Positions 55,021 through 63,909 are shown, numbered from the stretch's first letter. The stretch: 64,000 bases of DNA from Exiguobacterium sp. Leaf196 (GCF_001423965.1 NZ_LMPV01000010.1:98233-162232); one strand, 5' to 3'. Translations and numbers: made by a program. The notes: a model not told the origin generated them from the sequence alone.

Positions 55021-57117
55021 ATGAAACTATTTGAAATTCAAGTCCGTCGTGTGAAGTCGAAAGTCGAAACGACTTCTAGCCTAGATCAGTTGTTCCAATC
55101 GCTTAATCCTGCAGCGAACCAAGTGACGACAGCACCGGTTCGACAAATAAAGGTTGGTCCTGAACTTCAAAAGAAAAACGGAGTCTATCAAAGTATAGAG
55201 TATACAAGACGAGAGAAGCGTTTCATCCAAATTGGTGTGGAAATCGAAGCGAGTCGAATCGCTATAAAAGATATGCCGGAAATTCAGTTTGTTCAATCGT
55301 CTACTCTTAAAAATGTCTGGTATGAACTGAGTAACATTTGGTATGAAGATGGTTATGCGACATCACAATCTGCACGCTTTGGCATGAATGCATGCGGTCG
55401 CTTCATTGTAGAGGCTTACGATGAGGATGATATCATGATTGCACAGGAAGTCATCGTGATTTATCCACAAACGATGTCGTTCGAGCAGTATGAAATCATG
55501 CAGGCGGAAGTGCGGGAACTTTTTCGAGTCTTGGATACACGACCGGGTGCTTCTGATAATGAAAGAGAAGTCCTTGAATCACTGTTTCCTCTTGAAAGAA
55601 TCGAACAGTACATTTACGATCTTCAATTAGCTCTCGACGAGATTATTGATGCTCCGATGGAAGCACTAAATGTCGAAAAGACTTTACTTTCACCTGAGCA
55701 AATTAAACGCTGGACATCTAGAACGTTGATCGAACATGAGCGAAAAAAGGGACAACCTAAAGTTCAGGCGGAAGTTACGTCCCGACATACGAACATACCG
55801 GAACATCAAATGATTCGGCTGATGCTTGAAACCATCTCTGAGCTACTTCACCAAGCAGAAATGATTGAACGAAGTAAGGTAACATCATTAGAAAATGAAG
55901 AACAAACACGACGATCGAAGCTAGGGTCGAGTCGAGAAGAATCAGGGGTCATTGAAGCATTGCGGCGGAAATATACAAAAACTCAAAATGATCGAGAATT
56001 CTTCAAAAAACGCACGATGCGCTTGAGAAAATTATTAGATGTAGTGGACTCGTTTCTTGTAACGCCCCTTTTTGAAGTAGAGGCGCTCGATATTGAAGAA
56101 ACACATTTATCCGTTCATGACACGCGATACAATGAAGTATTTGAACTATATGAGGCTATTCAGTCACTGACTCCACAATTAAATCCGCAAAAGCAGGCAT
56201 TCGTCCAACAAATGACGAATTCTCCACTTTTATTTGAAGTCTGGACGTTACTTCAGTTGTGTCAAGAGTTAAAAAAAATACGCTTCCGAACGGTGAATCA
56301 ATCTGTGACCGATTTACTTCTTTCGCATCACGAACGATATGCTACCTTAAGCGGAGTAAGATTGCATTTTACACACGCTGATACGACTGATCAGATTTGG
56401 CTTGCATATGAACATGAAGTATTTTTACAACACCAATTTAATGAGAAACGTAAGCCAGACTTCTTGCTTTCTTATGCTGTAGAGGGGGACATGAATCGTC
56501 GAAACATTCACGTATTAGATGCTAAATACAAGCCGTATGGTGCTGCCTCTTTTACTGAGTCTTTAAAAGCTGACTTAGATAAGTCTGCTAGACGATACAT
56601 GGCAGATTTTTTGGGAGAGGGAATGCCGGTTAGAAGCGCATCACTTGTGCATAGTGATATTAGTTCTGACATTCATCATTGGAACATCACCCCTGCTCCT
56701 GAGATATATGCATACTCGCATTTTCCAATCGCTCCTGGTCAAAATGAACATTTAAACACGTATATCAAGCGAATAGTGCATCATCATAACCATCGCCATG
56801 AAATATGCCCATCATGTGGGTCTGTTACGGAAGGAATTCCGAAATATAATGTGAATTCAGAAGAACCGTATAAATGGACATATATCTGCACATGTGACGA
56901 AGTTTGGGTAAATAATAGGTGCCGATATGGCTGGAGGCATGAACCGAGTACATTGCGAGATGTGCGTCTAATCAAATATGCAACAGGTAACTATAACTGG
57001 CAGGTCGATCAAGGATGGGATGTCCACTGTCCAGTTTGTCATAAAAATTATCATGGTTTAATACGTAATCCAGGACTAACTCCAAATATACTGAATGACG
57101 AAGACTTACCTTTTTAA
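55021..57117 (+). CDS. McrC-like DUF2357 / PD-(D/E)XK nuclease with C-terminal zinc-binding cysteines
   Basis: A 698-residue partner of the preceding gene. The N-terminal half (beta-rich start, then long helices about 230-380) fits the DUF2357 domain. The nuclease core has KRKPDFLLSYA (Asp about 480) and IHVLDAKYKPYG (Asp500, Lys502), a PD-(D/E)XK site. The C-terminal 110 residues carry CPSCGS (596-601), CTC (623-625), a further Cys and CPVC near 670, suggesting one or two zinc ribbons. It should cleave DNA or RNA when driven by the AAA partner. GAGGAGGG precedes ATG. Confidence 0.85.
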   Translation: MKLFEIQVRRVKSKVETTSSLDQLFQSLNPAANQVTTAPVRQIKVGPELQKKNGVYQSIEYTRREKRFIQIGVEIEASRIAIKDMPEIQFVQSSTLKNVWYELSNIWYEDGYATSQSARFGMNACGRFIVEAYDEDDIMIAQEVIVIYPQTMSFEQYEIMQAEVRELFRVLDTRPGASDNEREVLESLFPLERIEQYIYDLQLALDEIIDAPMEALNVEKTLLSPEQIKRWTSRTLIEHERKKGQPKVQAEVTSRHTNIPEHQMIRLMLETISELLHQAEMIERSKVTSLENEEQTRRSKLGSSREESGVIEALRRKYTKTQNDREFFKKRTMRLRKLLDVVDSFLVTPLFEVEALDIEETHLSVHDTRYNEVFELYEAIQSLTPQLNPQKQAFVQQMTNSPLLFEVWTLLQLCQELKKIRFRTVNQSVTDLLLSHHERYATLSGVRLHFTHADTTDQIWLAYEHEVFLQHQFNEKRKPDFLLSYAVEGDMNRRNIHVLDAKYKPYGAASFTESLKADLDKSARRYMADFLGEGMPVRSASLVHSDISSDIHHWNITPAPEIYAYSHFPIAPGQNEHLNTYIKRIVHHHNHRHEICPSCGSVTEGIPKYNVNSEEPYKWTYICTCDEVWVNNRCRYGWRHEPSTLRDVRLIKYATGNYNWQVDQGWDVHCPVCHKNYHGLIRNPGLTPNILNDEDLPF

Positions 57118-57160
57118 TCGTAAAAGGGGCTGATTCATAAGTCACTCTCAGATTAATTAA

Positions 57161-57200
57161 ATGGCCGATGATTCCTTTTCTTCAAGGAGTCATCGGCCAT
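57161..57200. repeat. Long near-perfect palindrome downstream of the nuclease gene
   Basis: ATGGCCGATGA(T)TCC pairs with GGA(G)TCATCGGCCAT across a 10-nt loop, 44 nt after the nuclease stop. No T-run follows. It could be a weak terminator of the restriction operon or a leftover end of an insertion sequence (GGGGCTGATTCATAAGTC lies just before it). Confidence 0.6.
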
Positions 57201-57284
57201 GTCTATTCAAATTTTACTTGTTCGTTATAATTTATTACATACCTTAGGAACATGATGATATTTATCTTTTGCATTGACAGTTTG

Positions 57285-58197
57285 TCAAATTAAGCGCAAC
57301 ACTTCTTTGGAAAAGACCTCGTATGCAGTTTTCCAATCCAAACACTTTCTTGGTCGATTGTTGATTCTAGAAAGTGCGTGATCTAATTCTGTCTTGTTGA
57401 TCATTCCGAAGTTTTCCCTTTGGGAAGAACTAACGGAGAAGACCATTGGCATTCTCGTTGCTACCACGTTGCCATGAAGAATAGGGATCTGCGAAGTACA
57501 TCGAGATACTAAGAGAGTCCTGTATCCATTCGTGACAGCTGAACTCCTTACCGCGATCCGTCGTCATGGTTTGAAAAGTTCCCGATGGGAAAGAAGAATA
57601 AAGAGTTCGGATGGCATGTTCCAGCGAGTGAGAAGAACGATTGATCATCGGTAGTACGATATAGAACCGACTTTTACGTTCGATGAATGTCGCGACACAT
57701 GCCTTTGTCTGCTCTCGTCCTGATACGACAGTATCCAACTCCCAGTGTCCGACGGACATTTACTGATCGGAAGCCCGATGTTGAAGTGACCTCGTGTTTC
57801 ACATGGCTTTTGGCGCTTTCCTTTTTGTCGTAAAACGCCTAAACCGCTTTTGATGAATCCTTTATATATCCATCGATAGATTGCACTGTACGATGGTCCC
57901 TGTTCGTGAAAGAGCCGTCCAGCGCTCTGTTCGGGAGACCATTGTATCTCGCAGTTTCGAAAGGATACGTGAGCCAAACGAAACGTTTAACAGCGTGAGT
58001 GCTCCACAATTCTTTTTTTCATCTCATAACGCCGCCCGGTGTTGATTGCATTGTAGGAAGGATTCCGTTTTAGTTCACGTGAAATCGTAGACAGCTGTCG
58101 TCCGAGATGCTGAGCGATTTTTCGCATTGAAAATCCAAGCTCTAGGTAAGTTTCTATTTTGACTCTTTCTGATATGGTAAGATAAATATAACTCTTA
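57285..58197 (-). pseudogene. Degenerate IS30-family transposase
   Basis: Read on the minus strand, the parts of one IS30 transposase are all present but in different frames. The N-terminal helix-turn-helix (LTISERVKIETYLELGFSMR, then RQLSTISRELKRNPSYNA) ends at an in-frame TAA near 57990. A second part continues with RNCEIQWSPEQSAGRLFHEQ in the same frame. After a frameshift near 57760 the catalytic core GHWELDTVVSGREQ, TTDRGKEFSCHEW and ADPYSSWQRGSNENANGLLR follows. Then comes a TAG near 57425 and another frameshift before the C-terminal INNRPRKCLDWKTAYEVF. Two stops and two frameshifts make it inactive. Element ends are unresolved; TTGACAGTTTGTCAA at 57278-57292 is a candidate left-end feature. 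Confidence 0.88.
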
Positions 58198-58200
58198 ACG

Positions 58201-58583
58201 AATCCTCCGTTGAATTTCGTGTGGTAACTATGTTCTACACGAGGTCGTTATGGGTTTTTTTGCGTTTTCAGCTAGGTAATGTACTTAATATTACAATTCG
58301 TCGATTGTAAATAATGTCTAACTATGTATCCTCGCAAATAAAATTGTTATTTCGTTAAAAATTTGTTAATCATAAATCAATTAAGTTCATCTCTCTAATT
58401 AAATAAATGTTTATAAAATTAATAAATGTAATAAATTACAAAAAAATATTAATTGAATAAACATAAAGTGTAAAATATGTAATTTAAGAACATTTTTATT
58501 GCTAAATTCAAGAAATTTAATTCCATTTATTTATTTTTATGGTATAAATGTATGTGTTAAATAAATAAATGGGGGATTGACAC
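58201..58583. other. AT-rich non-coding stretch with promoter for the 58584 gene
   Basis: About 380 nt. The left 70 nt probably belong to the IS30 remnant. The rest is very AT-rich and without a credible gene. At 58540-58548 an extended -10 element (TGGTATAAA) lies 36 nt before the ATG at 58584, with GGGGGA as ribosome-binding site. Confidence 0.6.
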
Positions 58584-59270
58584 ATGTTAAAAAAAATAAC
58601 AATGGTAATTCTTGCACTTGCACTCTTTATTACTACAGTGGCACCTGAACGCTTTGTAGTAGCTGAAACGAAAAATACAGAAGATGCTGGTATGTTGCAA
58701 GCTGATGATTTAAAAAAGGTAAAGTTAAAAAAAGTAGAAAATTTAGATGAATTTTTAGAAATGAGTAATGTTTCAAAAGATGAAATTTTAAAAAATAACT
58801 ACATTATTAAATCTGAAGATGTAGGATTCATTAACGCAAAAAATAATGAAACTGGAATGTACTACAACTTCTACCTTAAAGGAAATAAAATTTTGTACTA
58901 TAGTACTCAGCAATCAAAAGATAATGGTAACGCAGTCTTTAAATTATATGATCAGTTTAATAGTTTATCTATGACATCTGAAATTACAAAAACAGGAGAA
59001 TTTGTTTCGGAAAAAATCTCTGACGGTTTTGCTAATGGAATTCAATCAGTATCGATTAGTAAATCTGCATATGCTTGGGCATGTGTGTTCTCGAGCTATA
59101 TGGCTTGTATAGGTGTTGCTTTAGCAGCAGGGGCAGCAGGGACACTCGTTAGTGGACCATTCGGAACAGCAGCAGGGTTCGCAGGTGGAGCAGCATGCCG
59201 TTACTTATTTAAAACTGCTATCAATAAATATGGAAGTAAAAAGAAAGCTTGCCAAATTTTAACTAAGTAA
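58584..59270 (+). CDS. Secreted peptide precursor with hydrophobic Ala/Gly-rich Cys-containing C-terminus
   Basis: A 228-residue exported protein. The signal peptide ends near VVA-ETKN (residue about 27). Residues 30-160 are a hydrophilic, mixed-structure region like a propeptide or immunity part. The last 65 residues (about 163-228) hold all four Cys (167, 175, 205, 223) and a Gly/Ala-rich hydrophobic stretch (ACIGVALAAGAAGTLVSGPF, AAGFAGGAAC), ending in a basic tail (KYGSKKKACQ). This layout recalls halocin-C8-like bacteriocin precursors, in which a Cys-containing hydrophobic peptide is cut from a longer exported protein; the match is by layout only. A metalloprotease gene follows. Strongly AT-rich DNA points to transfer. 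Confidence 0.72.
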   Translation: MLKKITMVILALALFITTVAPERFVVAETKNTEDAGMLQADDLKKVKLKKVENLDEFLEMSNVSKDEILKNNYIIKSEDVGFINAKNNETGMYYNFYLKGNKILYYSTQQSKDNGNAVFKLYDQFNSLSMTSEITKTGEFVSEKISDGFANGIQSVSISKSAYAWACVFSSYMACIGVALAAGAAGTLVSGPFGTAAGFAGGAACRYLFKTAINKYGSKKKACQILTK

Positions 59271-59285
59271 AATTCTCGTCATTTT

Positions 59286-59338
59286 AATAAGCTTTAGAAC
59301 TTGGATTGCATTACAAGTTCTAAAAGCTTATTTTTTTT
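59286..59338 (+). terminator. Terminator after the peptide-precursor gene
   Basis: AATAAGCTTTAGAACTTG pairs with CAAGTTCTAAAAGCTTATT with one small mismatch, followed by eight T. Confidence 0.92.
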
Positions 59339-59404
59339 AGTAGTGAGCTATTAGCTATTATTATGAAATTAGAGTTTTAAATTTATCTTGTGAGATGAGG
59401 TATT

Positions 59405-60835
59405 ATGAGAAAAATTATATATACATCAACTATACTCTTAACCATATTGTTAATCTTTTATCTAATTTACGAGACCAAAGATGTTAACAAAACTCAAGTT
59501 AGAAGTGAAAGTGACGCTGAAAACTTTTTAAAAGAATATTTAATAAAAAATAGCTATCCAAATGGTAGCGAGAAGTTTAAGGTTCTAAAAAAAGAAACAG
59601 ATGATTTAGGAATTACTCACTACACGCTACGCCAAAAAGTACATAAGGTATTCTCTGAAGATATTGAAATTAAAATTCATACAAACAAACAAGGAAAAAT
59701 TTTGCTAACCAACGGAAATATCAAGAGTATAAAAAATGAAAAAATGAAAATTGAAAATGAGGTCAAAATATCTTCTGAAATTGCTGCTAACAACGCAATT
59801 TCATTTATTGGACTTCAAGATGTAAAACTTAACAACGGTAACAATAAAATATTTAGAAGCAAGAATTTAGTCATACAAAATAATAGATATGTATATAAAA
59901 TGGATATCAATACTATGAAGCCTTTATTAGGGCATTGGGAAGTAAATGTAGATGCTGAAACTGGTGAAGTTTTAAACAAAGATCAAATTGATAGAGTGAG
60001 AGTAAAAGGAAGCGATGTTAACGAAATAAAAAAGACGGTAGAGATTAAGGATTCTAAATCAAAAGATCAGAATATTTATTGCTATGAGAACCATAAAAGG
60101 GGATGCTTGAATATTTCGAAAAACGAAAAGAATCAAGTCCTCAAAAATATCAATTCTACTGTTCGTTATTTCAAAGATACTTTTAATAGAGACTCTTTTG
60201 ACGATAATAATGGTAAAGTGGTCTCGATTATTAATGTTAATCTGTTTAACGGAAAATCAATGAAAAATAATGCTGGTTGGATTGGTGATAAATTTATATT
60301 CGGTTTAAGTGATGGAAAAATTTTTAATGATTTGTATAAAGCGAAAGATATTATTGCGCACGAGTTTACGCACGCATTAACACAATATACTGCTGCTTTA
60401 GAATATGAAGATGAAAGTGGTGCATTAAATGAGAGTTTTTCTGACGTATTTGCCTATTTTATTGATCATGAAAATTGGCTGATTGGTGAAGATATATTCT
60501 TTTTAAAAGGAAAAGAAAATGCGTTAAGAAGTTTGTCAGACCCAGAAAAATACGGACAACCGTCTCAATACAAAGATTATATTTATATAGATAGCGACAA
60601 TGGTGGGATTCATATTAATTCAGGTATCCCAAATAAAGTCGCATATAGAACAATAAAAAAGATTGGTATTGAAAAATCTCAACATATTTACTATAGAGCA
60701 CTCACTCTATACCTCTCGAAGCATTCTGACTTTAAAGACGCAAAAATTTCTTTAGTTCAAGCTTCTCAAGATTTATATGGAAGTAAGATAGCTAATGAAG
60801 TAAAAAAAGCTTGGGAGCAAACTGGAATTAAATAG
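59405..60835 (+). CDS. Thermolysin-like M4 metalloprotease
   Basis: A 476-residue protein. One N-terminal hydrophobic segment (about 4-21) is without a clear cleavage site, so it may stay membrane-anchored. A FTP/PepSY-like propeptide region spans about 30-195, and the M4 catalytic domain follows. The zinc site is HEFTHALTQY (H319, E320, H323) with third ligand E343 in GALNESFSD, and the catalytic His is in DNGGIHINSGIPN (about 403). All key residues are present, so it should be active, although it is shorter than typical thermolysin precursors. It may process the neighbouring secreted precursor. TGAGATGAGG precedes the ATG. Very AT-rich. Confidence 0.92.
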   Translation: MRKIIYTSTILLTILLIFYLIYETKDVNKTQVRSESDAENFLKEYLIKNSYPNGSEKFKVLKKETDDLGITHYTLRQKVHKVFSEDIEIKIHTNKQGKILLTNGNIKSIKNEKMKIENEVKISSEIAANNAISFIGLQDVKLNNGNNKIFRSKNLVIQNNRYVYKMDINTMKPLLGHWEVNVDAETGEVLNKDQIDRVRVKGSDVNEIKKTVEIKDSKSKDQNIYCYENHKRGCLNISKNEKNQVLKNINSTVRYFKDTFNRDSFDDNNGKVVSIINVNLFNGKSMKNNAGWIGDKFIFGLSDGKIFNDLYKAKDIIAHEFTHALTQYTAALEYEDESGALNESFSDVFAYFIDHENWLIGEDIFFLKGKENALRSLSDPEKYGQPSQYKDYIYIDSDNGGIHINSGIPNKVAYRTIKKIGIEKSQHIYYRALTLYLSKHSDFKDAKISLVQASQDLYGSKIANEVKKAWEQTGIK

Positions 60836-60880
60836 TCAAATATAATTGACATATCATCTTTAGTCAAATATAATTGACAT
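60833..60880 (+). promoter_or_regulatory. Consensus sigma-A promoter made of two identical 20-bp direct repeats
   Basis: TAGTCAAATATAATTGACAT occurs at 60833-60852 and again at 60861-60880. Each copy is a partial palindrome (GTCAA...TTGAC). The TTGACA of copy 1 (60846-60851) and the TATAAT of copy 2 (60869-60874) are exactly 17 bp apart, a perfect consensus promoter. A protein bound to the repeats would cover both elements. Copy 1 overlaps the TAG stop of the M4 protease gene. The Cro/CI-type gene starts 50 nt downstream and is the likely regulator. Confidence 0.82.
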
Positions 60881-60929
60881 AAGGTTCGAGTGTTTAACAA
60901 ATATATTGTCCATATGAGGAGGATAGAAA

Positions 60930-61127
60930 ATGAACAGAGTACGTGAATATAGACAAATTGTTGGGGTATCGCAAAAAGATTTAGCTGATCAGGTAGATGT
61001 TTCACGGCAGACTATTAATATGATAGAAAATGATAAGTACAATCCCAGTCTAAAGTTATGCATCCAGTTGGCTACAGTGTTAAAAACAGATTTAAATTCA
61101 CTATTTTGGGAGGAATCATTAAAATGA
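60930..61127 (+). CDS. Small Cro/CI-type helix-turn-helix repressor
   Basis: A 65-residue DNA-binding protein consisting of a single HTH_3 domain. The recognition region is GVSQKDLADQVDVSRQTINMIEN, followed by KYNPSLKLCIQLATVLKTDL, the compact YozG-like form found beside small membrane proteins. GAGGAGG lies 8 nt before ATG. Its stop overlaps the ATG of the next gene (ATGA), so both are translated together. It probably represses its own promoter through the two 20-bp repeats. Confidence 0.9.
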   Translation: MNRVREYRQIVGVSQKDLADQVDVSRQTINMIENDKYNPSLKLCIQLATVLKTDLNSLFWEESLK

Positions 61128-61591
61128 ATAGAAAACTTCAAAGAGATGAGAGAGAAGAACAAAATTACAATTTAGCATTGTCAAAGACATTGAAGTATAT
61201 ATTTATTGCTATTTGTATTTTAATGTTAGGTAGTGTATTTTTCGATTTGATTAATTCAACTGTTTCAATTGTATCTGTTGTTTTATTAGCTTTGTTTTTA
61301 GTAATATCGTTAGTCTTATTATTTAATATATACAGTCATAATGCGCAAAAAATTGTTACTAAAAACGATGAAGAGTACACTACCTATTTAAATAGACTGA
61401 AATTGCTATTACTTATTCAAGCTATCGTGTTTGGCGTGCTTTTCTACACATTATTTAATGTTATACCTCGATATATAAATCAAAAAAATATAAGCTTTAA
61501 TTTAATTGATTTATCTTCAGACTTAGTGTTTATGTTGTTTATTGCTTTATTAATGTACTTTGTTGAGAAAAAAAGAGTGATAAAAGATTAA
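61124..61591 (+). CDS. Four-helix membrane protein cotranscribed with the repressor
   Basis: A 155-residue protein with four membrane segments in two pairs (about 25-45, 50-70, 95-115 and 130-148) and a charged N-terminus (NRKLQRDEREEQNYNLAL). The family is not firmly recognised; the pairing of a YozG-like regulator with a small polytopic protein is common in Firmicutes, and in SdpRI-type systems the membrane partner gives immunity and senses a toxin. That role is a hypothesis here. ATG 61124 has GGGAGGA 9 nt upstream and an ATGA overlap with the regulator gene. Confidence 0.78.
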   Translation: MNRKLQRDEREEQNYNLALSKTLKYIFIAICILMLGSVFFDLINSTVSIVSVVLLALFLVISLVLLFNIYSHNAQKIVTKNDEEYTTYLNRLKLLLLIQAIVFGVLFYTLFNVIPRYINQKNISFNLIDLSSDLVFMLFIALLMYFVEKKRVIKD

Positions 61592-61652
61592 AAATTTACT
61601 TATTATGATTGCTAATAAGTAATAAATGTTTTTGAACCAAATTAAATAAAAA

Positions 61653-61697
61653 TGAGATGAATGTCCGGTAGTTGGATCGGGATTCATCTCTTTTTTT
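61653..61697 (+). terminator. Terminator after the repressor/membrane-protein pair
   Basis: AGATGAAT pairs with ATTCATCT, with inner GTCC/GGAT pairing, followed by seven T. Confidence 0.85.
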
Positions 61698-61853
61698 GTA
61701 GGTCGAAATGTAATATTAAGTGTAGTACCTAGTGGAGAACGAAAAAAACAGTAACGATCTCATCTCAATATAGATACTATACAAAATTTAAAGCAAGATT
61801 CTTTATGAAGAATCTTTCAGATTGTAGACAAATGTGTAATGCAGAATAGGAGT

Positions 61854-63549
61854 GGTTCTTACGCAATGTTAGTGAACGTTAACACGTGTACTCCCGATTA
61901 AACATAATCGTTTTCTTACAATATTAACGCTTCATTAAACGCTTCGGATCTGGATTACGACAGAGCACTCGGATACGGAGTAGATCGAAGTTCGCACGCC
62001 CATACATGAGGCGTTTAATCATTTTCAATCGATTAACATTACCTTCCACGTAGCCATTGTTTTCTTCGTACTGACAGGCTGCCAAAATGACTGGAAGGTC
62101 TTTCTTGAGGCGTCGTACAAAACGGGCGAGTCTCGAATGCGCCATGACTTTCGGGTTCATAATCAATCGGAGCAGCTCCTCACTATCTCGCACACGTATG
62201 GCTTCTCGGAATCCTTGGATGAAACAGAATGGGATTGAAAGATCCGGATATTCGCGCAGCAAATCCGAAACATCTGCGATGTCTTTTTCATTCTTTTTCG
62301 GCCATTGCCAAAGTAGTCGACAAGCATCTTTACGAGAAAAAAAGAGCGGATTTTCTAGAAGCAACCCCCTACGAATATCTCGAGCCCGATAACGGATAGC
62401 CCCGTAAGATCCTTTATACCCTAGACCTCTGAGCAGTCGTTCGATTTCCTTCAATGTCAAGTGGCTCGTGACGTACTCTCTTAAATGGTCCATATAGCGA
62501 TCAATTGAGTGGGAACGTTTCGGTCGCAGTAACGAGGGTTGATAATTAAACTCACTATACTTCTTGACAGTTCGCCAATTCAGGTGAAGAGAACGAGCGA
62601 TTGCACTCAGGGACATGCCCTTTTGATACATGGCTTGAACAGAAGAGACAAGTATTTGACGATTATAGTCGATAGGCAAGAAGTCTGTGGTAGAGGGCGG
62701 AAGTTCCTCTACCACAGACTGTTTCTTAGGGATAGGTAAGCGACTAGGTAGCACACGACTACAAACGGTAACGAGTAACTCCCACAGATTGTGAATCAGG
62801 TGGAAACGATCACTCACTACTGTGACGCCTTTTTTCTGAAGTGTTTCCTGATAACTAGGGAATCTGTCTGAAGAAGCTCGGATAGGCTTTTCGATGAGTC
62901 GATCCATCTATGCGATCAGCTCATCGGGATTCCGTGAACGAAATAATTCGATTGGACGATGGGTCTGTGCACTGCAGATGATTGTTCCATAACGACGCCC
63001 TTTTTTGAAGGCGAAGTCGTCAATCCCGATGATATCTGGCTGTTCCGAAGGAACAGGGACGCGTCTCAAAATCTTGAGAAGTGTATCGTGACTGATCCTT
63101 ATACCGATTGTCGGACAAACACGTGCTGCTTCCTTAGCATTCATGGCGAGCATCAATGTCGTCAATACATGATTAGTCCGATTGGTCCGTCTAGAATAAG
63201 GTACTGCCCACTCGAGGCGTTCAGTAAAAATGATGCGTTCACAATTCGGGTTATCACAAAACCATTTCGGAACTCGAAGCGTGAGTCGGATACAATGCTG
63301 TATTCTGAACAGGTCACCAATCCTTCTCCAAGTGAAACCATGCCTTCTGTCACAACGTGCACCGCAGTCCGGACAGTGGCTAGTGGATGAAACAAGATGC
63401 GCCATAAGGCGTGTTTCGTGATCAGTCTTCTCCATCATCATTGCGAATACGCGGATCGAGTTCTTCGATGTCGTACATAGGAATCAGTCCTTTTTAACTC
63501 TATTCCCATAGTATTGAAAACATTACCTCACTAACATTGCGTAAGAACC
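61854..63549. mobile_element. Complete ISL3-family insertion sequence (1696 bp)
   Basis: Perfect 22-bp terminal inverted repeats lie at 61854-61875 (GGTTCTTACGCAATGTTAGTGA) and 63528-63549 (its complement). An 8-bp target duplication ATAGGAGT directly flanks both ends (61846-61853 and 63550-63557), as expected for ISL3 elements. The single transposase gene lies on the minus strand and is interrupted by an amber codon. Clean ends and an intact duplication indicate a recent insertion. Confidence 0.96.
61924..63441 (-). pseudogene. ISL3-family transposase interrupted by an in-frame amber stop
   Basis: The N-terminal part (63441-62908, 177 codons) has the zinc-finger/HTH region CPDCGARCDRRHGFTWRRI ... 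CDNPNCERIIFTER and the first catalytic block IIGIDDFAFKKGRRYG. It ends ELIA-TAG. The C-terminal part (62907-61924, 327 codons) starts at the ATG immediately after the TAG in the same frame. It has the ASSDRFPSY and VTVVSDRFHLIHN blocks and a C-terminal helix-turn-helix (LSAIARSLHLNWRTVKKYS). One TGG-to-TAG change would explain the break, so the ancestral protein had about 505 residues. Whether the two halves still work together is unknown. Confidence 0.93.
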
Positions 63550-63551
63550 AT

Positions 63552-63601
63552 AGGAGTGCAGACTTGTGCGACGGAAACGTACACAGTTCTGCACTCCTTT
63601 T
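63552..63601 (+). terminator. Hairpin terminator split from upstream DNA by the ISL3 insertion
   Basis: AGGAGTGCAGA and TCTGCACTCCT form a perfect 11-bp stem with partial inner pairing, followed by TTTTG. The left arm overlaps the IS target duplication, so the element landed in the first arm of this hairpin. Confidence 0.65.
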
Positions 63602-63687
63602 GCGAAAAAAGAAAAGGACTTGCCAGCACCCACAAATTCATCCTAACGTTTAAGTTGCGAAACAAGAACGTTAAGGAGATGAAAGGA

Positions 63688-63909
63688 ATGCTAACAATGT
63701 CCGAAATCAATTGTATCAAATTTTTAAGGAACCATAAATCCTATTCCATCAATAAAATCGCGAAAGATCTTAACCTGAACTGGCGAACTGCTAAAAAATA
63801 TGCCGATGAGTCTTTTCTACCAAAAGAAAGTCCTTCTTCCAAGCGAGGCATGATGTATGGCACCCGTTGGGGCGTGTATAAGGGAAGACGGGTAAAATGC
63901 CTTGTTTGA
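63688..63909 (+). pseudogene. IS21-type IstA transposase, N-terminal fragment
   Basis: About 60 residues of an IstA-type transposase start: MLTMSEINCIKFLRNHKSYS, then INKIAKDLNLNWRTAKKYAD, the helix-turn-helix typical of IS21 elements. AAGGAG lies 9 nt before ATG 63688. After SSKRGMMYGTRWG the likeness stops, and the frame ends in VYKGRRVKCLV at 63909 instead of continuing for some 400 residues. The junction coincides with the start of another transposase remnant on the opposite strand, so the gene was cut by insertion or deletion. Confidence 0.8.
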
